A stretch of DNA of 64,000 nt from JAAZIN01 sp964464625 (GTDB lineage: Bacteria; Bacillota; Dethiobacteria; DTU022), in the NCBI GenBank assembly GCA_964464625.1, contig CAYXKD010000004.1, positions 1 to 64,000 of the forward strand, read 5' to 3'. The notes beneath the pieces are model-generated. The model searched no databases. It worked only from the letters and a program-made list of their open reading frames with translations, and was not told the DNA's origin. The stretch's first letter is position 1; every line of letters begins with the position of its first letter. The position numbers and the translations under genes were made by a program. This document shows, piece by piece, positions 34,187 to 42,767 of this stretch.

Positions 34187-35002
34187 TCAGCGGCTCTCCA
34201 ATGCAGGCGGTAGCAGCCCTCTGGCGGCGCTGTCAAAACCGTAGTGACCGCAGCCATCTTCAGCAAGCATGAGGAGCAGGGCTATCTCCCCCCAGAATGT
34301 ATCGATATTGTCCACAAGGCTGGGCTCCCCTTTCATTCCCGGCGGTCCCATCTTCCCCCTGTTTTCCTGCCAGGGTAAAAGCGCGATCACCCTCATCCCC
34401 TTTTCATGCAGCAACCGCCAGAGTTCGTTAAAAAAGCTGCAGGGCTCCCGCCCCTCCCCTGTGAAAAGAAGGAGGATGCAGCACTCAGGGGGCCCCTGGA
34501 GCTCCCACCCCTCCCGCTGCCGCAGCTCCAATCCCAGCGGCTCCAGCTCTGCGGCGCTCATTCCCCCGGGGAGCGAGAGCAAATGGGAGAGCTCTGCGGC
34601 ATCGGGCAGGGGACAACGGAGCTCACCGGTCTCCCCGGCCCCCTCTTCACCGGTGGAAGCGAGGAAAATGTGAGTTACCGCGGCGCCGCTTTCTTCGAGA
34701 AGTCCCCTTATCTGCTCCGCCTCTGACTCGCAGCGGCTGAATAGAACGATCCCCTTCCCGGTGAGCGCCCGGCAAAAGGTGCGTCGCAGCAGCGGCTTCG
34801 TCTCATCCCAGCGCTGCAGCTCCTTCTCCTGCCGCCGGCCAAGTTCCCTGAGGCCGCCCAGCTGCTCCTCCATGAGCTCGATGATGCCGCGCTGATTGGC
34901 CACAAGGAGGCTGTCGCCAAAAGAGACCCCTATGAGGATCCCCAGGGCCAGGGCGAGAAAAACTGCGCCTATGGCAACTAAGTATTCCCGGTAGTCAAAG
35001 AT
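34187..35002 (-). CDS. steB: SteB/MctB-family membrane-anchored protein, probable AUC start
   Basis: 271 aa if started at ATC 35002. The frame upstream of GTG 34903 encodes FDYREYLVAIGAVFLALAL and then LGILIGVSFGDSL, the single N-terminal helix universal in the MctB (copper transport outer-membrane) and SteB families, which start M-I/F-D-x-R. A TGA closes the frame just upstream and no ATG, GTG or TTG lies between; GAGGCGG is about 8 nt before ATC. Starting at GTG 34903 would lose the anchor. A coiled coil follows (EQLGGLRELGRRQEKELQRW). SteA-SteB act in septation in actinobacteria. Confidence 0.8.
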   Translation of the reverse strand: MFDYREYLVAIGAVFLALALGILIGVSFGDSLLVANQRGIIELMEEQLGGLRELGRRQEKELQRWDETKPLLRRTFCRALTGKGIVLFSRCESEAEQIRGLLEESGAAVTHIFLASTGEEGAGETGELRCPLPDAAELSHLLSLPGGMSAAELEPLGLELRQREGWELQGPPECCILLLFTGEGREPCSFFNELWRLLHEKGMRVIALLPWQENRGKMGPPGMKGEPSLVDNIDTFWGEIALLLMLAEDGCGHYGFDSAARGLLPPALESR

Positions 35003-35057
35003 AAAATCACCGCCTCAAAGCCAGTGCAGCCGGCCGGCGCAGGCGTGCTCTTAGCTG

Positions 35058-36227
35058 CTAAAGAAACAATTGCAAACGAAAGATCAAGAGACGGAACAGG
35101 TGGCGGACCGGCGGAGAGTAAAAGGCCATCGTCAGCAGGGGACAGAGACCGGCGCAGAGAGCCAGGGGGAGCAGAAATCCTGCAGCCCGCCGCTGGTAGA
35201 GGAGGCTCACACCCTTGGCGTCAACAAGGCTGTGACCCACTTTCAGCCGCACCAGGAATGTGCTGGCCATCCCCATCCGCCCCTTTTCCAGAAATTCTGT
35301 CGCTGAAAAATGAGTCCCCACAGCAACGATCAGCGCCGCCCCCAGCTCGTGAGCCAGCAGCAGGGCAATATCTTCACTGGTTCCCGGTGCACTGAAAAGA
35401 TGGTGTTTCAGGCCGAGACGGCCCAGCCTCTCGCGCCCGGGAACACCGCTGCCGTCGGCATAAGCATGCACCACCAGCTCGCGGGCCTGCCGCAGCGCCT
35501 CATCGCTCACACTGTCCATATCGCCTATGATCAGGTCCGGCCTGAGACCGAATTCCAGTATTGCATCTCCGCCTCCATCCACACCGATGAGGAGGGGCTT
35601 TTTTTCCCTGAGATAGTATTTCATCGCCCGGAGATCTTCGCGGAAACCCTTTCCCCGGATTACCACCACCACATGGCGGTTCTTAAAGTCGCTTTTCAAA
35701 GGCGGGGGGTGGATCTTTCCGGTTACAAGAGCACGTTCCCTGTAGGCATAATCCAGGGTGTTTACCAGGAAATTTTCAACAACCTCATCCCTCCGCTGCA
35801 GCGAATCCCTGTAAAATTCACTGTAAAGGCCTTCAGTCAGCAGGTTGCCGCGCCCTATTTCCATTCCCCGGCAATAGACCGCTGCCCCCACAACCCGGAC
35901 CATCTCCCCCTGGCGCACCGCTTCAAAAAATTCTTCACCCAGATTTTCCACAAGGTGCACCTTCCGGCGGAGCAGTTGCTGCAGCGCCGCAGGCGGAAAA
36001 AGATCGCTGCAGAAGGGCTCTGTATTTAAAACTGTCCTGACACCGCAGCGCAGCAACCCCTCTGCTGCAGTCCAGTCCAGGCCGCAGTGGGAAATGAGGG
36101 CAATCTCTTTGGAGCGGAGCCGCTGGACAAGCTTTTTCGTAGAGCGATCTTTGCGGATCCGTCCCGCCCGGGAAAGAGCCTCTTTTCCTTTTCCTTTTCC
36201 TTTTCCTTTGTAGATGGAAGGAAACAT
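35058..36227 (-). CDS. steA: SteA-like putative cytokinetic protein
   Basis: 389 aa. The central part resembles thiamin pyrophosphokinase-like folds (VDGGGDAILEFGLRPDLIIGDMDSVSDEAL) as in SteA, and the C-terminus has a membrane segment (FLLPLALCAGLCPLLT). Conserved SteA sequences include KEIALISHCGLDWTAAEGLL and PGTSEDIALLLAHELGA. SteA with SteB contributes to cell separation in Corynebacterium; in Clostridia the pair lies near spo0A/spoIIM. Residues 7-15 are a Lys-Gly run (KGKGKGKGK) encoded by a CCTTTT hexamer repeat (36183-36209). Confidence 0.87.
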   Translation of the reverse strand: MFPSIYKGKGKGKGKEALSRAGRIRKDRSTKKLVQRLRSKEIALISHCGLDWTAAEGLLRCGVRTVLNTEPFCSDLFPPAALQQLLRRKVHLVENLGEEFFEAVRQGEMVRVVGAAVYCRGMEIGRGNLLTEGLYSEFYRDSLQRRDEVVENFLVNTLDYAYRERALVTGKIHPPPLKSDFKNRHVVVVIRGKGFREDLRAMKYYLREKKPLLIGVDGGGDAILEFGLRPDLIIGDMDSVSDEALRQARELVVHAYADGSGVPGRERLGRLGLKHHLFSAPGTSEDIALLLAHELGAALIVAVGTHFSATEFLEKGRMGMASTFLVRLKVGHSLVDAKGVSLLYQRRAAGFLLPLALCAGLCPLLTMAFYSPPVRHLFRLLIFRLQLFL

Positions 36228-36439
36228 TTTTACTCACACCCTTATTTAGCTTTCCCCCATCTCCCTTTCACATATTAAACAAATCAAGCCAATCCTTCCG
36301 TAAAGGTGCTGAGCTGTCAAATATAAGATTGCATGTTATGTCAACAAGGGGGGATAAATTGATCTCCTTGCGGACAATTTAAAAAAGCCTTACCAGCAAC
36401 GCAAATACCATAATCAAACCGGAAGGAACGGCAAAGTTC

Positions 36440-37726
36440 ATGAAACCATTAAGGCTTAAATACCTTTTCATCCTTTTTCTCCTTGCCGCTCTCCTCTGGA
36501 TGGCGCTGACCACGTTGCAGCTGCAGGCAAACACCTTTGATAATATCAGGATTTATCAGGGTGGGTCGTATTATGTTAACTTGCGGCTTCCCTTTCTCTA
36601 TGTGCGCGGCGATCGCGATGATGTTGTCCTCTTCAATGGCAGTCCTCTGTTAAAAGATCTGAGCAGGGTAAATGCCCCTATCAGTCTTGAGGGAAACAAC
36701 CTGGGAGAGGTGAAACTGGAATTCTCACTTTTCGGCTGGATCCCGCTGCGCCGGGTCACGGTAAATGTGCTGCCCGAGGTAAAACTGATCCCCGGCGGAC
36801 ACTCCATCGGGATCAAGCTGCGATCGCAGGGGGTCAATGTGGTAGGTTTTTACTATTTTACCGTCTCCGGGAAGAGCCTCTCGCCGGCCCGGGAGGCGGG
36901 GGTTAAAATTGGCGATATCATATTGAAGATCAATGGGAAAAGTGTGGAGGATGCTCCCGGAGCGGCCCGCCTGCTGGCGGAAAATGAGGGCAGGCGGCTC
37001 CGCCTATCCATCCGCCGCGGCGAAGAGTTGTTCAACCTGTCGCTGGTCCCCCGTTTTTCACCTTCCGACGGCCTCTACCGGATCGGCCTCTACCTTCGCG
37101 ATTCCGCCGCCGGCGTGGGCACGCTCACCTTTTACGATCCTGTGTCAAAGCGGTACGGCGCCCTGGGCCATGTTATTCTCGATTCCGATACCAATCAGCC
37201 TATAAACTTAAGCGAGGGCTCCATTGTCAAAGCAAAAATTATCAACATTAAAGCGGCCCAGAGAGGCCGCCCCGGGGAAAAAACAGGGATTTTCATCGAT
37301 AACAGCCTGGGCAATATCACGAAAAACAGCCCTTTTGGTATTTTCGGGGGGATTACAAATTTTCAGGAAACCCCCTCTCCCTACAGCGAGCCGCTGCCCA
37401 TGGCCCTTGCCACGGAGGTGGAGACAGGGCCTGCAGAGATCCTCACGGTGATTGAAGATGAGACCATCGGCTGCTTTGATGTGGAAATAGAGAAGATTAC
37501 CTGCCAGTCCGGTCCTTCAGATAAGGGAATGATCCTGCGTGTCGTTGACGGGGAGCTGCTGAGTAAAACCGGAGGTATTGTCCAGGGGATGAGCGGCAGC
37601 CCCATCATTCAGAATGGGAAAATTGTCGGCGCGGTGACGCATGTTTTTATAAATGATCCCGAGCGGGGTTATGCCATCTTCGCGGAGTGGATGTACCAGG
37701 AGGCTGAAATATTTACCATTAATTAA
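36440..37726 (+). CDS. spoIVB: SpoIVB serine peptidase
   Basis: 428 aa. An N-terminal membrane helix (about 8-28), a PDZ domain (about 125-205, AREAGVKIGDIILKINGKSV) and the S55 peptidase domain with the catalytic His in YGALGHVI and Ser in VQGMSGSPIIQNGK. It is secreted by the forespore into the intermembrane space and cleaves SpoIVFA to trigger pro-sigma-K processing. GGAAGGAACGG precedes the ATG. With spo0A it is one of only two plus-strand genes. Confidence 0.96.
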   Translation: MKPLRLKYLFILFLLAALLWMALTTLQLQANTFDNIRIYQGGSYYVNLRLPFLYVRGDRDDVVLFNGSPLLKDLSRVNAPISLEGNNLGEVKLEFSLFGWIPLRRVTVNVLPEVKLIPGGHSIGIKLRSQGVNVVGFYYFTVSGKSLSPAREAGVKIGDIILKINGKSVEDAPGAARLLAENEGRRLRLSIRRGEELFNLSLVPRFSPSDGLYRIGLYLRDSAAGVGTLTFYDPVSKRYGALGHVILDSDTNQPINLSEGSIVKAKIINIKAAQRGRPGEKTGIFIDNSLGNITKNSPFGIFGGITNFQETPSPYSEPLPMALATEVETGPAEILTVIEDETIGCFDVEIEKITCQSGPSDKGMILRVVDGELLSKTGGIVQGMSGSPIIQNGKIVGAVTHVFINDPERGYAIFAEWMYQEAEIFTIN

Positions 37727-37744
37727 TATTATTTATAATTGAAA

Positions 37745-37771
37745 GAAGGATTTTACAAGTGAATGTCGAAT
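37745..37771 (+). promoter_or_regulatory. Sigma-H promoter of spo0A overlapped by a 0A box
   Basis: GAAGGATTT (37745-37753), 11-nt spacer, GTCGAAT (37765-37771): both match the sigma-H consensus (RNAGGAWWW, RNNGAAT) completely. The Spo0A-binding word TGTCGAA (37764-37770) covers the -10 box. The start codon is 44 nt downstream. Spo0A could bind its own promoter here. Confidence 0.75.
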
Positions 37772-37814
37772 TTTTTATAGCAGATTCACTAAAATAAAGC
37801 AAGGGGGCTAAAAA

Positions 37815-38606
37815 GTGTTAAAAATAGTAGTGGCGGATGACAATCGTGATTTCAACGCCTTACTAACTTCATACCTTTCTATGCAGCCCGATTTCGAAAT
37901 TGTCGCCAGCGTATTTAACGGAAAGGAAGTCCTGGATGTTTTCGAGGATAACCAGATCGATGTACTCATTCTAGATATTATCATGCCGCATCTTGACGGT
38001 ATCGGAGTAATGGAGGCAATCGCAGAGATGGAGCTGGATCGCCGGCCCAGTGTGATCATGCTAACAGCCTTTGGACATGAAAACATCACCAGGAGGGCAG
38101 TGGAACTGGGGGCTTCCTACTATATTTTAAAGCCCTTTGACATGGAGATGCTTCCTGAAAGAATCCGCCAGCTGGGCGGCGGCGATCTGGTCCGCGAAAC
38201 CGGCCTTGCCGCTGTTGCAGCGAAGAAAATGGTTTCGAGGATTCCGCTGGAGGAGGAGGTTACCGAGATTATGCACCAGATCGGTATCCCCGCCCATATC
38301 AAGGGCTATCTGTACCTGCGCGACGCCATTATCATGGTTATTGAAGATATCGACCTCTTGGGCTCCATTACCAAGGTCTTGTATCCTGAAATTGCCGAGC
38401 GTTTCGACACCACACCCAGCCGGGTGGAGAGGGCAATCCGCCATGCTATTGAAGTTGCCTGGGCGCGCAACAGCATCGATGTGATCAAGAAATTTTTCGG
38501 CTACACCATCAAGACGGAGAAGGGCAAGCCCACCAATTCCGAATTTATCGCCATGGTGGCCGACCGCCTGCGCCTGCGCAATAAAAGCTTCACCGCCTAT
38601 AACTAA
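37815..38606 (+). CDS. spo0A: Master sporulation regulator Spo0A
   Basis: 263 aa. The receiver (about 1-120) has VADDN, phospho-acceptor Asp in LILDIIMPHLDG and the Thr and Lys switch residues (MLTAFGHE, LKPFD). The C-terminal DNA-binding domain (about 145-263) has TEIMHQIGIPAHIKGYLYLRDAI and TPSRVERAIRHAIEVAW, which are near invariant. GTG start after AAGGGGGC. Activated by phosphorelay or direct kinases; it switches on spoIIA, spoIIE and spoIIG. Confidence 0.98.
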   Translation: MLKIVVADDNRDFNALLTSYLSMQPDFEIVASVFNGKEVLDVFEDNQIDVLILDIIMPHLDGIGVMEAIAEMELDRRPSVIMLTAFGHENITRRAVELGASYYILKPFDMEMLPERIRQLGGGDLVRETGLAAVAAKKMVSRIPLEEEVTEIMHQIGIPAHIKGYLYLRDAIIMVIEDIDLLGSITKVLYPEIAERFDTTPSRVERAIRHAIEVAWARNSIDVIKKFFGYTIKTEKGKPTNSEFIAMVADRLRLRNKSFTAYN

Positions 38607-38670
38607 AGCTGCCGGCCATTGAAGAGGCGGCGGAGACAATAGCTTAAAAAGGTCCTTAAAAAATCATAAA

Positions 38671-38707
38671 GTTACCTGCGCCGGTGCCAGGCACCGGCGC
38701 AGGCAAC
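38671..38707. repeat. Dispersed palindrome (GC-rich variant)
   Basis: 37-bp near-perfect palindrome with 18-nt arms (one mismatch), centre A at 38689, core GGTGCC-A-GGCACC. The flanks read CCTGCGCC instead of the usual GTAAAC, so only the core is shared with the other copies. It lies between the convergent spo0A and the sigma-54 activator. Confidence 0.85.
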
Positions 38708-38713
38708 TCGGGG

Positions 38714-38755
38714 AAACTCCGGGAAATTTCATTATAACCGGAGTTTTGCTTTTTA
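38714..38755 (+). terminator. Rho-independent terminator of spo0A
   Basis: AAACTCCGG (38714-38722) pairs with CCGGAGTTT (38738-38746), followed by TGCTTTTT. It ends the spoIVB-spo0A transcript and separates it from the convergent activator gene. Confidence 0.8.
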
Positions 38756-38804
38756 CCGGGTCAAAGGGCAACAGGAAATGAGCAGGGGAAATCAAATAAC
38801 CTGT

Positions 38805-40940
38805 TCAGTTGATGTTGTGGCGGCTGAGTTTCTCGTAGAACCAGGAGCGGCTCATGCCCAGAATGCGTGCGGCTTTGCTTCTGTTGCCACCGGCTTTTCG
38901 CAGGGCCCGGAGGATAGTCTCTTTTTCCAGCGCCTCCTGTTGCGACCGATACTCTGCCAGGGCTTCTTCTGGCCCCTCCGCAGCACCGGCGGCAGCGCTC
39001 TCCCCGCTTAGGGCAGCAGAGCCCTCGCCCCTTCTCCGCCGCAGGTGGTGCGGCAAATCCTCAGCCTCGATCACCCTGGCGCCTGTAAAATTCATCGCTC
39101 TCTCCACGGCATTCTCCAGCTCGCGCACATTTCCCGGCCAGCTGTAATCCTGCAGGGTCATCAGCGCCTCTTCCGAGATATCCTGCACCTCCAGGCTGAA
39201 AAGGCTGTTGTATTTCCTTAAAAAAGCATGGACCAGGGGCAGTATATCTTCAGGGCGCTCCCGCAGCGGCGGCACCGGCAGGGAGATGACATTGAGGCGG
39301 AAATATAGGTCTTTGCGGAAGCCCCCTTCGGAGACTTTCTGCTCCAGGTCCTGGTTCGTCGCCGCGATGACGCGGAGGTCTACGCGCCTTGTCTCTGTGG
39401 AGCCCACGCGGTCAAAGGTGCGATCCTGCAAAAAGCGGAGCAGCTTTGCCTGCAGCGGCAGGGGCAGATCGCCAATCTCGTCGAGAAAAAGGGTCCCCCC
39501 ATCGGCCAGCTCGATGCGGCCGGGCTTGCCCGACTTCTGCGCCCCTGTAAAGGCGCCGGGAGCATAGCCAAAAAGCTCCGATTCAATCAGGTTCTCCGGA
39601 ATGGCGGCGCAGTTTATCTTTACAAAGGGCCCGTCGCGGCGCGGCCCGTCATAATGGATGGACTGGGCAAAGAGCTCCTTGCCCACGCCGCTCTCCCCAT
39701 GTACCAGAACTGTGGAGAGGCCCTGTGCTGCCAGGCGGGCCTCGCGCTTCAGCCGCTCCATGGCCGGATTAAGGGTGATGATATCGTCAAAACGGTAGGG
39801 CCGTTCCCTGTAGCGCTCCTTTTTCAGCTCGGCCTGGAAGTGGGCCAGCCGGTGATCCATCGCCTCCAGGCGGCGGGCCAGGTCGCGCAGCTCGTCAACG
39901 CGGCGAAAACTGATTTTCCCCACCGCCCCGATGATCTGCCCGTCACGGACAATGGGGAGCCTGGAGACAACATAAGGTTTGCCTTCAACAAACTGAATGT
40001 CATTCAGCTCGGGAATTCCCGTCTTTACAATCACAGGAAGCCTGCTGTTTTCAAGAATTTCATCCACCGGGCGGTGCAGCACCTCTCTCTCTTCCAGGCG
40101 CACAAAATCGAGAAAAGAGCGGTTCGTCAGTATGACCGCCCCATGTTCATCCACAACCACAATGGCGTCGTATCCAATGTCAAGGACTGTCTGGAGCGTG
40201 CGGTTAAGGCTTTTAACACTGCCCAGTTCCTCGGCAACCTGCTCCAGCTCGGTGATATCCTGGAAGATGGCGATGCCCCCGGCTACGCGGCCGCCGTCAA
40301 GAAGGGGGGTTTTGTTGACTACGGTGGCGGCGCCGCCGTAGGAGTATTTCGCCCCGATCTCCACTGTCCCCTCCTGCAGCAGCGGGGCCATGTTCAGGCC
40401 GGGCAGCAGCTCATCCAGGCTGCGGCCGGCGGCGCTCTCCCCGTCAAGCCCGAAAAGCTGGGCGGCGGCGCGGTTGATAAGGTTAATGCGGCAGGATTGA
40501 TCCACCGAGATAAGACCGTTGTGCATCGCCTGGTAGACCGCTCTCAGGCGGGCGTTGAGCATGCGCTCCTCCTTGAAGAGGGAGGTGATAAGCTCCACCT
40601 TGGTGAAAAGCCCGGCTACAGAGCCGTCTTTCCCCACGACCACGCCTGTGCCTACGGGAATGCGGTGCACTGAGTCGATGACCTCGCTGTAGGTGAGGTC
40701 CACGGGGATCTTCACCACATTGCGGTTGTAAAACCTGTACACAGGTTCATCCAGGGTGCTCTCTTTCAGGAGAGCGTCGTAGAGATTTGTCTTCGTAAAT
40801 ATTCCGGCCAGGGTGCCGTCGTCATTCAATACAGGCAGTCCGTCACGCTGGCTGCTGCGCAGCATCCGCACCGCCTTCTTCAGGGTGTCGCCGGGATGCA
40901 AGGTGGCATAATCCCGGGTCATCATATCAACAAGGTGCAT
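38805..40940 (-). CDS. Sigma-54-dependent activator with CBS and PAS sensory domains
   Basis: 711 aa. Domain order: CBS pair (about 7-125), two PAS domains (about 135-240 and 260-365), AAA+ domain (about 395-630) with Walker A GESGVGKE, the sigma-54 contact loop GAFTGA, Walker B LFLDEIGDLP and arginine finger region, then a Fis-type helix-turn-helix (NRSKAARILGMSRSWFYEKL). It activates sigma-54 promoters in response to ligands of CBS (often adenine nucleotides) and PAS domains; targets are not visible here. GGGGGG precedes the ATG. It directly follows recN by 2 bp, so it may share its transcript. Confidence 0.94.
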   Translation of the reverse strand: MHLVDMMTRDYATLHPGDTLKKAVRMLRSSQRDGLPVLNDDGTLAGIFTKTNLYDALLKESTLDEPVYRFYNRNVVKIPVDLTYSEVIDSVHRIPVGTGVVVGKDGSVAGLFTKVELITSLFKEERMLNARLRAVYQAMHNGLISVDQSCRINLINRAAAQLFGLDGESAAGRSLDELLPGLNMAPLLQEGTVEIGAKYSYGGAATVVNKTPLLDGGRVAGGIAIFQDITELEQVAEELGSVKSLNRTLQTVLDIGYDAIVVVDEHGAVILTNRSFLDFVRLEEREVLHRPVDEILENSRLPVIVKTGIPELNDIQFVEGKPYVVSRLPIVRDGQIIGAVGKISFRRVDELRDLARRLEAMDHRLAHFQAELKKERYRERPYRFDDIITLNPAMERLKREARLAAQGLSTVLVHGESGVGKELFAQSIHYDGPRRDGPFVKINCAAIPENLIESELFGYAPGAFTGAQKSGKPGRIELADGGTLFLDEIGDLPLPLQAKLLRFLQDRTFDRVGSTETRRVDLRVIAATNQDLEQKVSEGGFRKDLYFRLNVISLPVPPLRERPEDILPLVHAFLRKYNSLFSLEVQDISEEALMTLQDYSWPGNVRELENAVERAMNFTGARVIEAEDLPHHLRRRRGEGSAALSGESAAAGAAEGPEEALAEYRSQQEALEKETILRALRKAGGNRSKAARILGMSRSWFYEKLSRHNIN

Positions 40941-40942
40941 AT

Positions 40943-42679
40943 CTATTTCCCCCCGGGGCTGGATCGTGCTTCTTTTTTGAACCTATCCGCCCGCTCCAGC
41001 AGGCTGTCCACATGCTCCAGGCCGGCCTGGTCGATGGCTGCTCCGTCAAGCATGCGGGCGATCTCCCTGCGCCTCTCTTCGGGATTAAGCTGCGCCGCCC
41101 TGGTCAGGGTGCGCTCTCCGGCGTGCTCCTTGTAGAGGCGCATATGGCTTCCGGCCATGGCGGCTATCTGGGGGCTGTGGGTGACGCAGATGATCTGGTG
41201 ATGAGCCGCCAGCAGGGCCAGCTTCTCGGCCACAGACTGGATCGCTGCGCCGCCGATGCCGGCGTCAACCTCGTCAAAGATGATCGTGGGGATGCGCTCC
41301 TCTCCGGCAAAGATGGTCTTTATGGCAAGCATCACCCGCGACATCTCTCCGCCTGAAATGATCCTGGACAGCGGTTTGAGCTCTTCACCGGGGTTTGCCG
41401 AGAAAAGGAACTCCACCCGGTCCATCCCCTGGGGCGTAAAGCTCTCGAGGGGGGCCAGCGCAACGCTAAAGCGCGCTTTGGGCATGGCCAGCTCCTGAAG
41501 GAGGCTGCCCAGGAGCGGCTCCAGCTGCTCCGCCGCATCGCGGCGCAGCCCGGTGAGCCGGCGGGAGGCGCCGGCAAGCTTCTCTGCCGCGGCCTCAATC
41601 TCCCCCTCCAGTTGGCGGGCCAGCGACTCGCTGTTCTGCAGCCTGGAGAGCTCCTCCTTTGCCCGCCCTGCAAACTCAATTACCCCGGCGAGTGTGCCCC
41701 CATACTTTCTTTTCAAAACCTGCAGCTGCTCCAGACGCCGCTGTACCGCTGCCAGCTCAGCGGGATTGTATTCAAAAGCGGCCTGGTAATCGCGCAGCTC
41801 AAAGGAGACCTCCTCCATCTGCGCAGCGGCGCTTTCAAGCAGCACCACAAGGGGAGCCAGTTTTTCATCGATCTGCGCCGCCTCCTGCAGCTGATTCCTG
41901 GAGAGAGCAAGGAGATCAACCATGGGGGGGATTCCGCTGCGCTCATCGCCGCTGTAAATCCCGGCGTGGGCGGAGGCGATGAGCCCGCCCAGCTTCTCCG
42001 CATGGGCCAGGATCTTCTCTTCCCTGAGCAGCCTCTCCTCTTCATCGGGTTGGAGCTTCGCCTCTTCGATCTCCTTTGTCTGAAAAGAGAGAATATCCAT
42101 GCGCCGCTCCCGCTCAGCGCTGTCATGCCCCAGGGAGGCAAGCTGCTCCAGGAGCCCCTGGCGCAGCCGGTAAAGCCCCTGCACCTCGCTGCGGGCCCGG
42201 GCACACCTTTCACCGCCAAAGGAGTCGAGGAGATCGCGGTGGTAATTAAGCCGTAAAAGCGACTGGTGCTGGTGCTGCCCGTGCAGATCGACAAGGAGCT
42301 GTCCCAGCTCCTTCAGGAAAGAGATGGGCACCGCCCTTCCGTTTACCCGCCCGATGCTGCGGCCGCTGTGCGAAATTTCCCGGGCAACAATGAGGGCATC
42401 ACCATCACCGGCTTCAATGCCCGCCTCTTCCAGAAGGGCTTTCATCTCCGCCTCCGGGGAGGCGGCAGGGTAATGAAAGATCCCCTCAACAAAGGCGCTC
42501 TTTTCGCCCTGGCGGATCTGCTCCGTAGAGGCGCGCTCACCCAGAAGCAGATTGATCGCCCCGATGACAATCGACTTTCCCGCCCCTGTCTCACCGCTGA
42601 GCACATTCAGCCCCTCTCCGAAATTCAGGGTGAGATCTTCAATAAGGGCTAACTGCGAAACCCGGATCTCAGTGAGCAT
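40943..42679 (-). CDS. recN: DNA repair protein RecN
   Basis: 578-aa SMC-like ATPase. Walker A GETGAGKSIVIGAI near residue 30, Q-loop region DLHGQHQHQSLLR, coiled-coil arms in the middle, ABC signature IISGGEMSRVMLAIK and Walker B TIIFDEVDAGIGG. It acts in the early response to double-strand breaks. GGAGGGGGAGG precedes the ATG. The place beside nadK and near spoIVB-spo0A is conserved. Confidence 0.96.
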   Translation of the reverse strand: MLTEIRVSQLALIEDLTLNFGEGLNVLSGETGAGKSIVIGAINLLLGERASTEQIRQGEKSAFVEGIFHYPAASPEAEMKALLEEAGIEAGDGDALIVAREISHSGRSIGRVNGRAVPISFLKELGQLLVDLHGQHQHQSLLRLNYHRDLLDSFGGERCARARSEVQGLYRLRQGLLEQLASLGHDSAERERRMDILSFQTKEIEEAKLQPDEEERLLREEKILAHAEKLGGLIASAHAGIYSGDERSGIPPMVDLLALSRNQLQEAAQIDEKLAPLVVLLESAAAQMEEVSFELRDYQAAFEYNPAELAAVQRRLEQLQVLKRKYGGTLAGVIEFAGRAKEELSRLQNSESLARQLEGEIEAAAEKLAGASRRLTGLRRDAAEQLEPLLGSLLQELAMPKARFSVALAPLESFTPQGMDRVEFLFSANPGEELKPLSRIISGGEMSRVMLAIKTIFAGEERIPTIIFDEVDAGIGGAAIQSVAEKLALLAAHHQIICVTHSPQIAAMAGSHMRLYKEHAGERTLTRAAQLNPEERRREIARMLDGAAIDQAGLEHVDSLLERADRFKKEARSSPGGK

Positions 42680-42767
42680 CTGGAGCCTCCCCCTCCTTAT
42701 TTGGCTTACTCTTTCGTCTCTTCTTTTGTTTTTTCCCTACCTGATCCTTATTTTCTCCCCGCCGCCC

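Noticed and set aside
36240..36430. Sigma-A promoter (TTGACA at about 36337-36342) for steA
   Set aside because: The best TATATT lies only 13 nt away and the second TTGACA has no good -10 box, so no promoter is claimed.
39654..40673. 339-aa plus-strand open frame
   Set aside because: Antisense shadow of the sigma-54 activator gene; the opposite strand has full, conserved domains.
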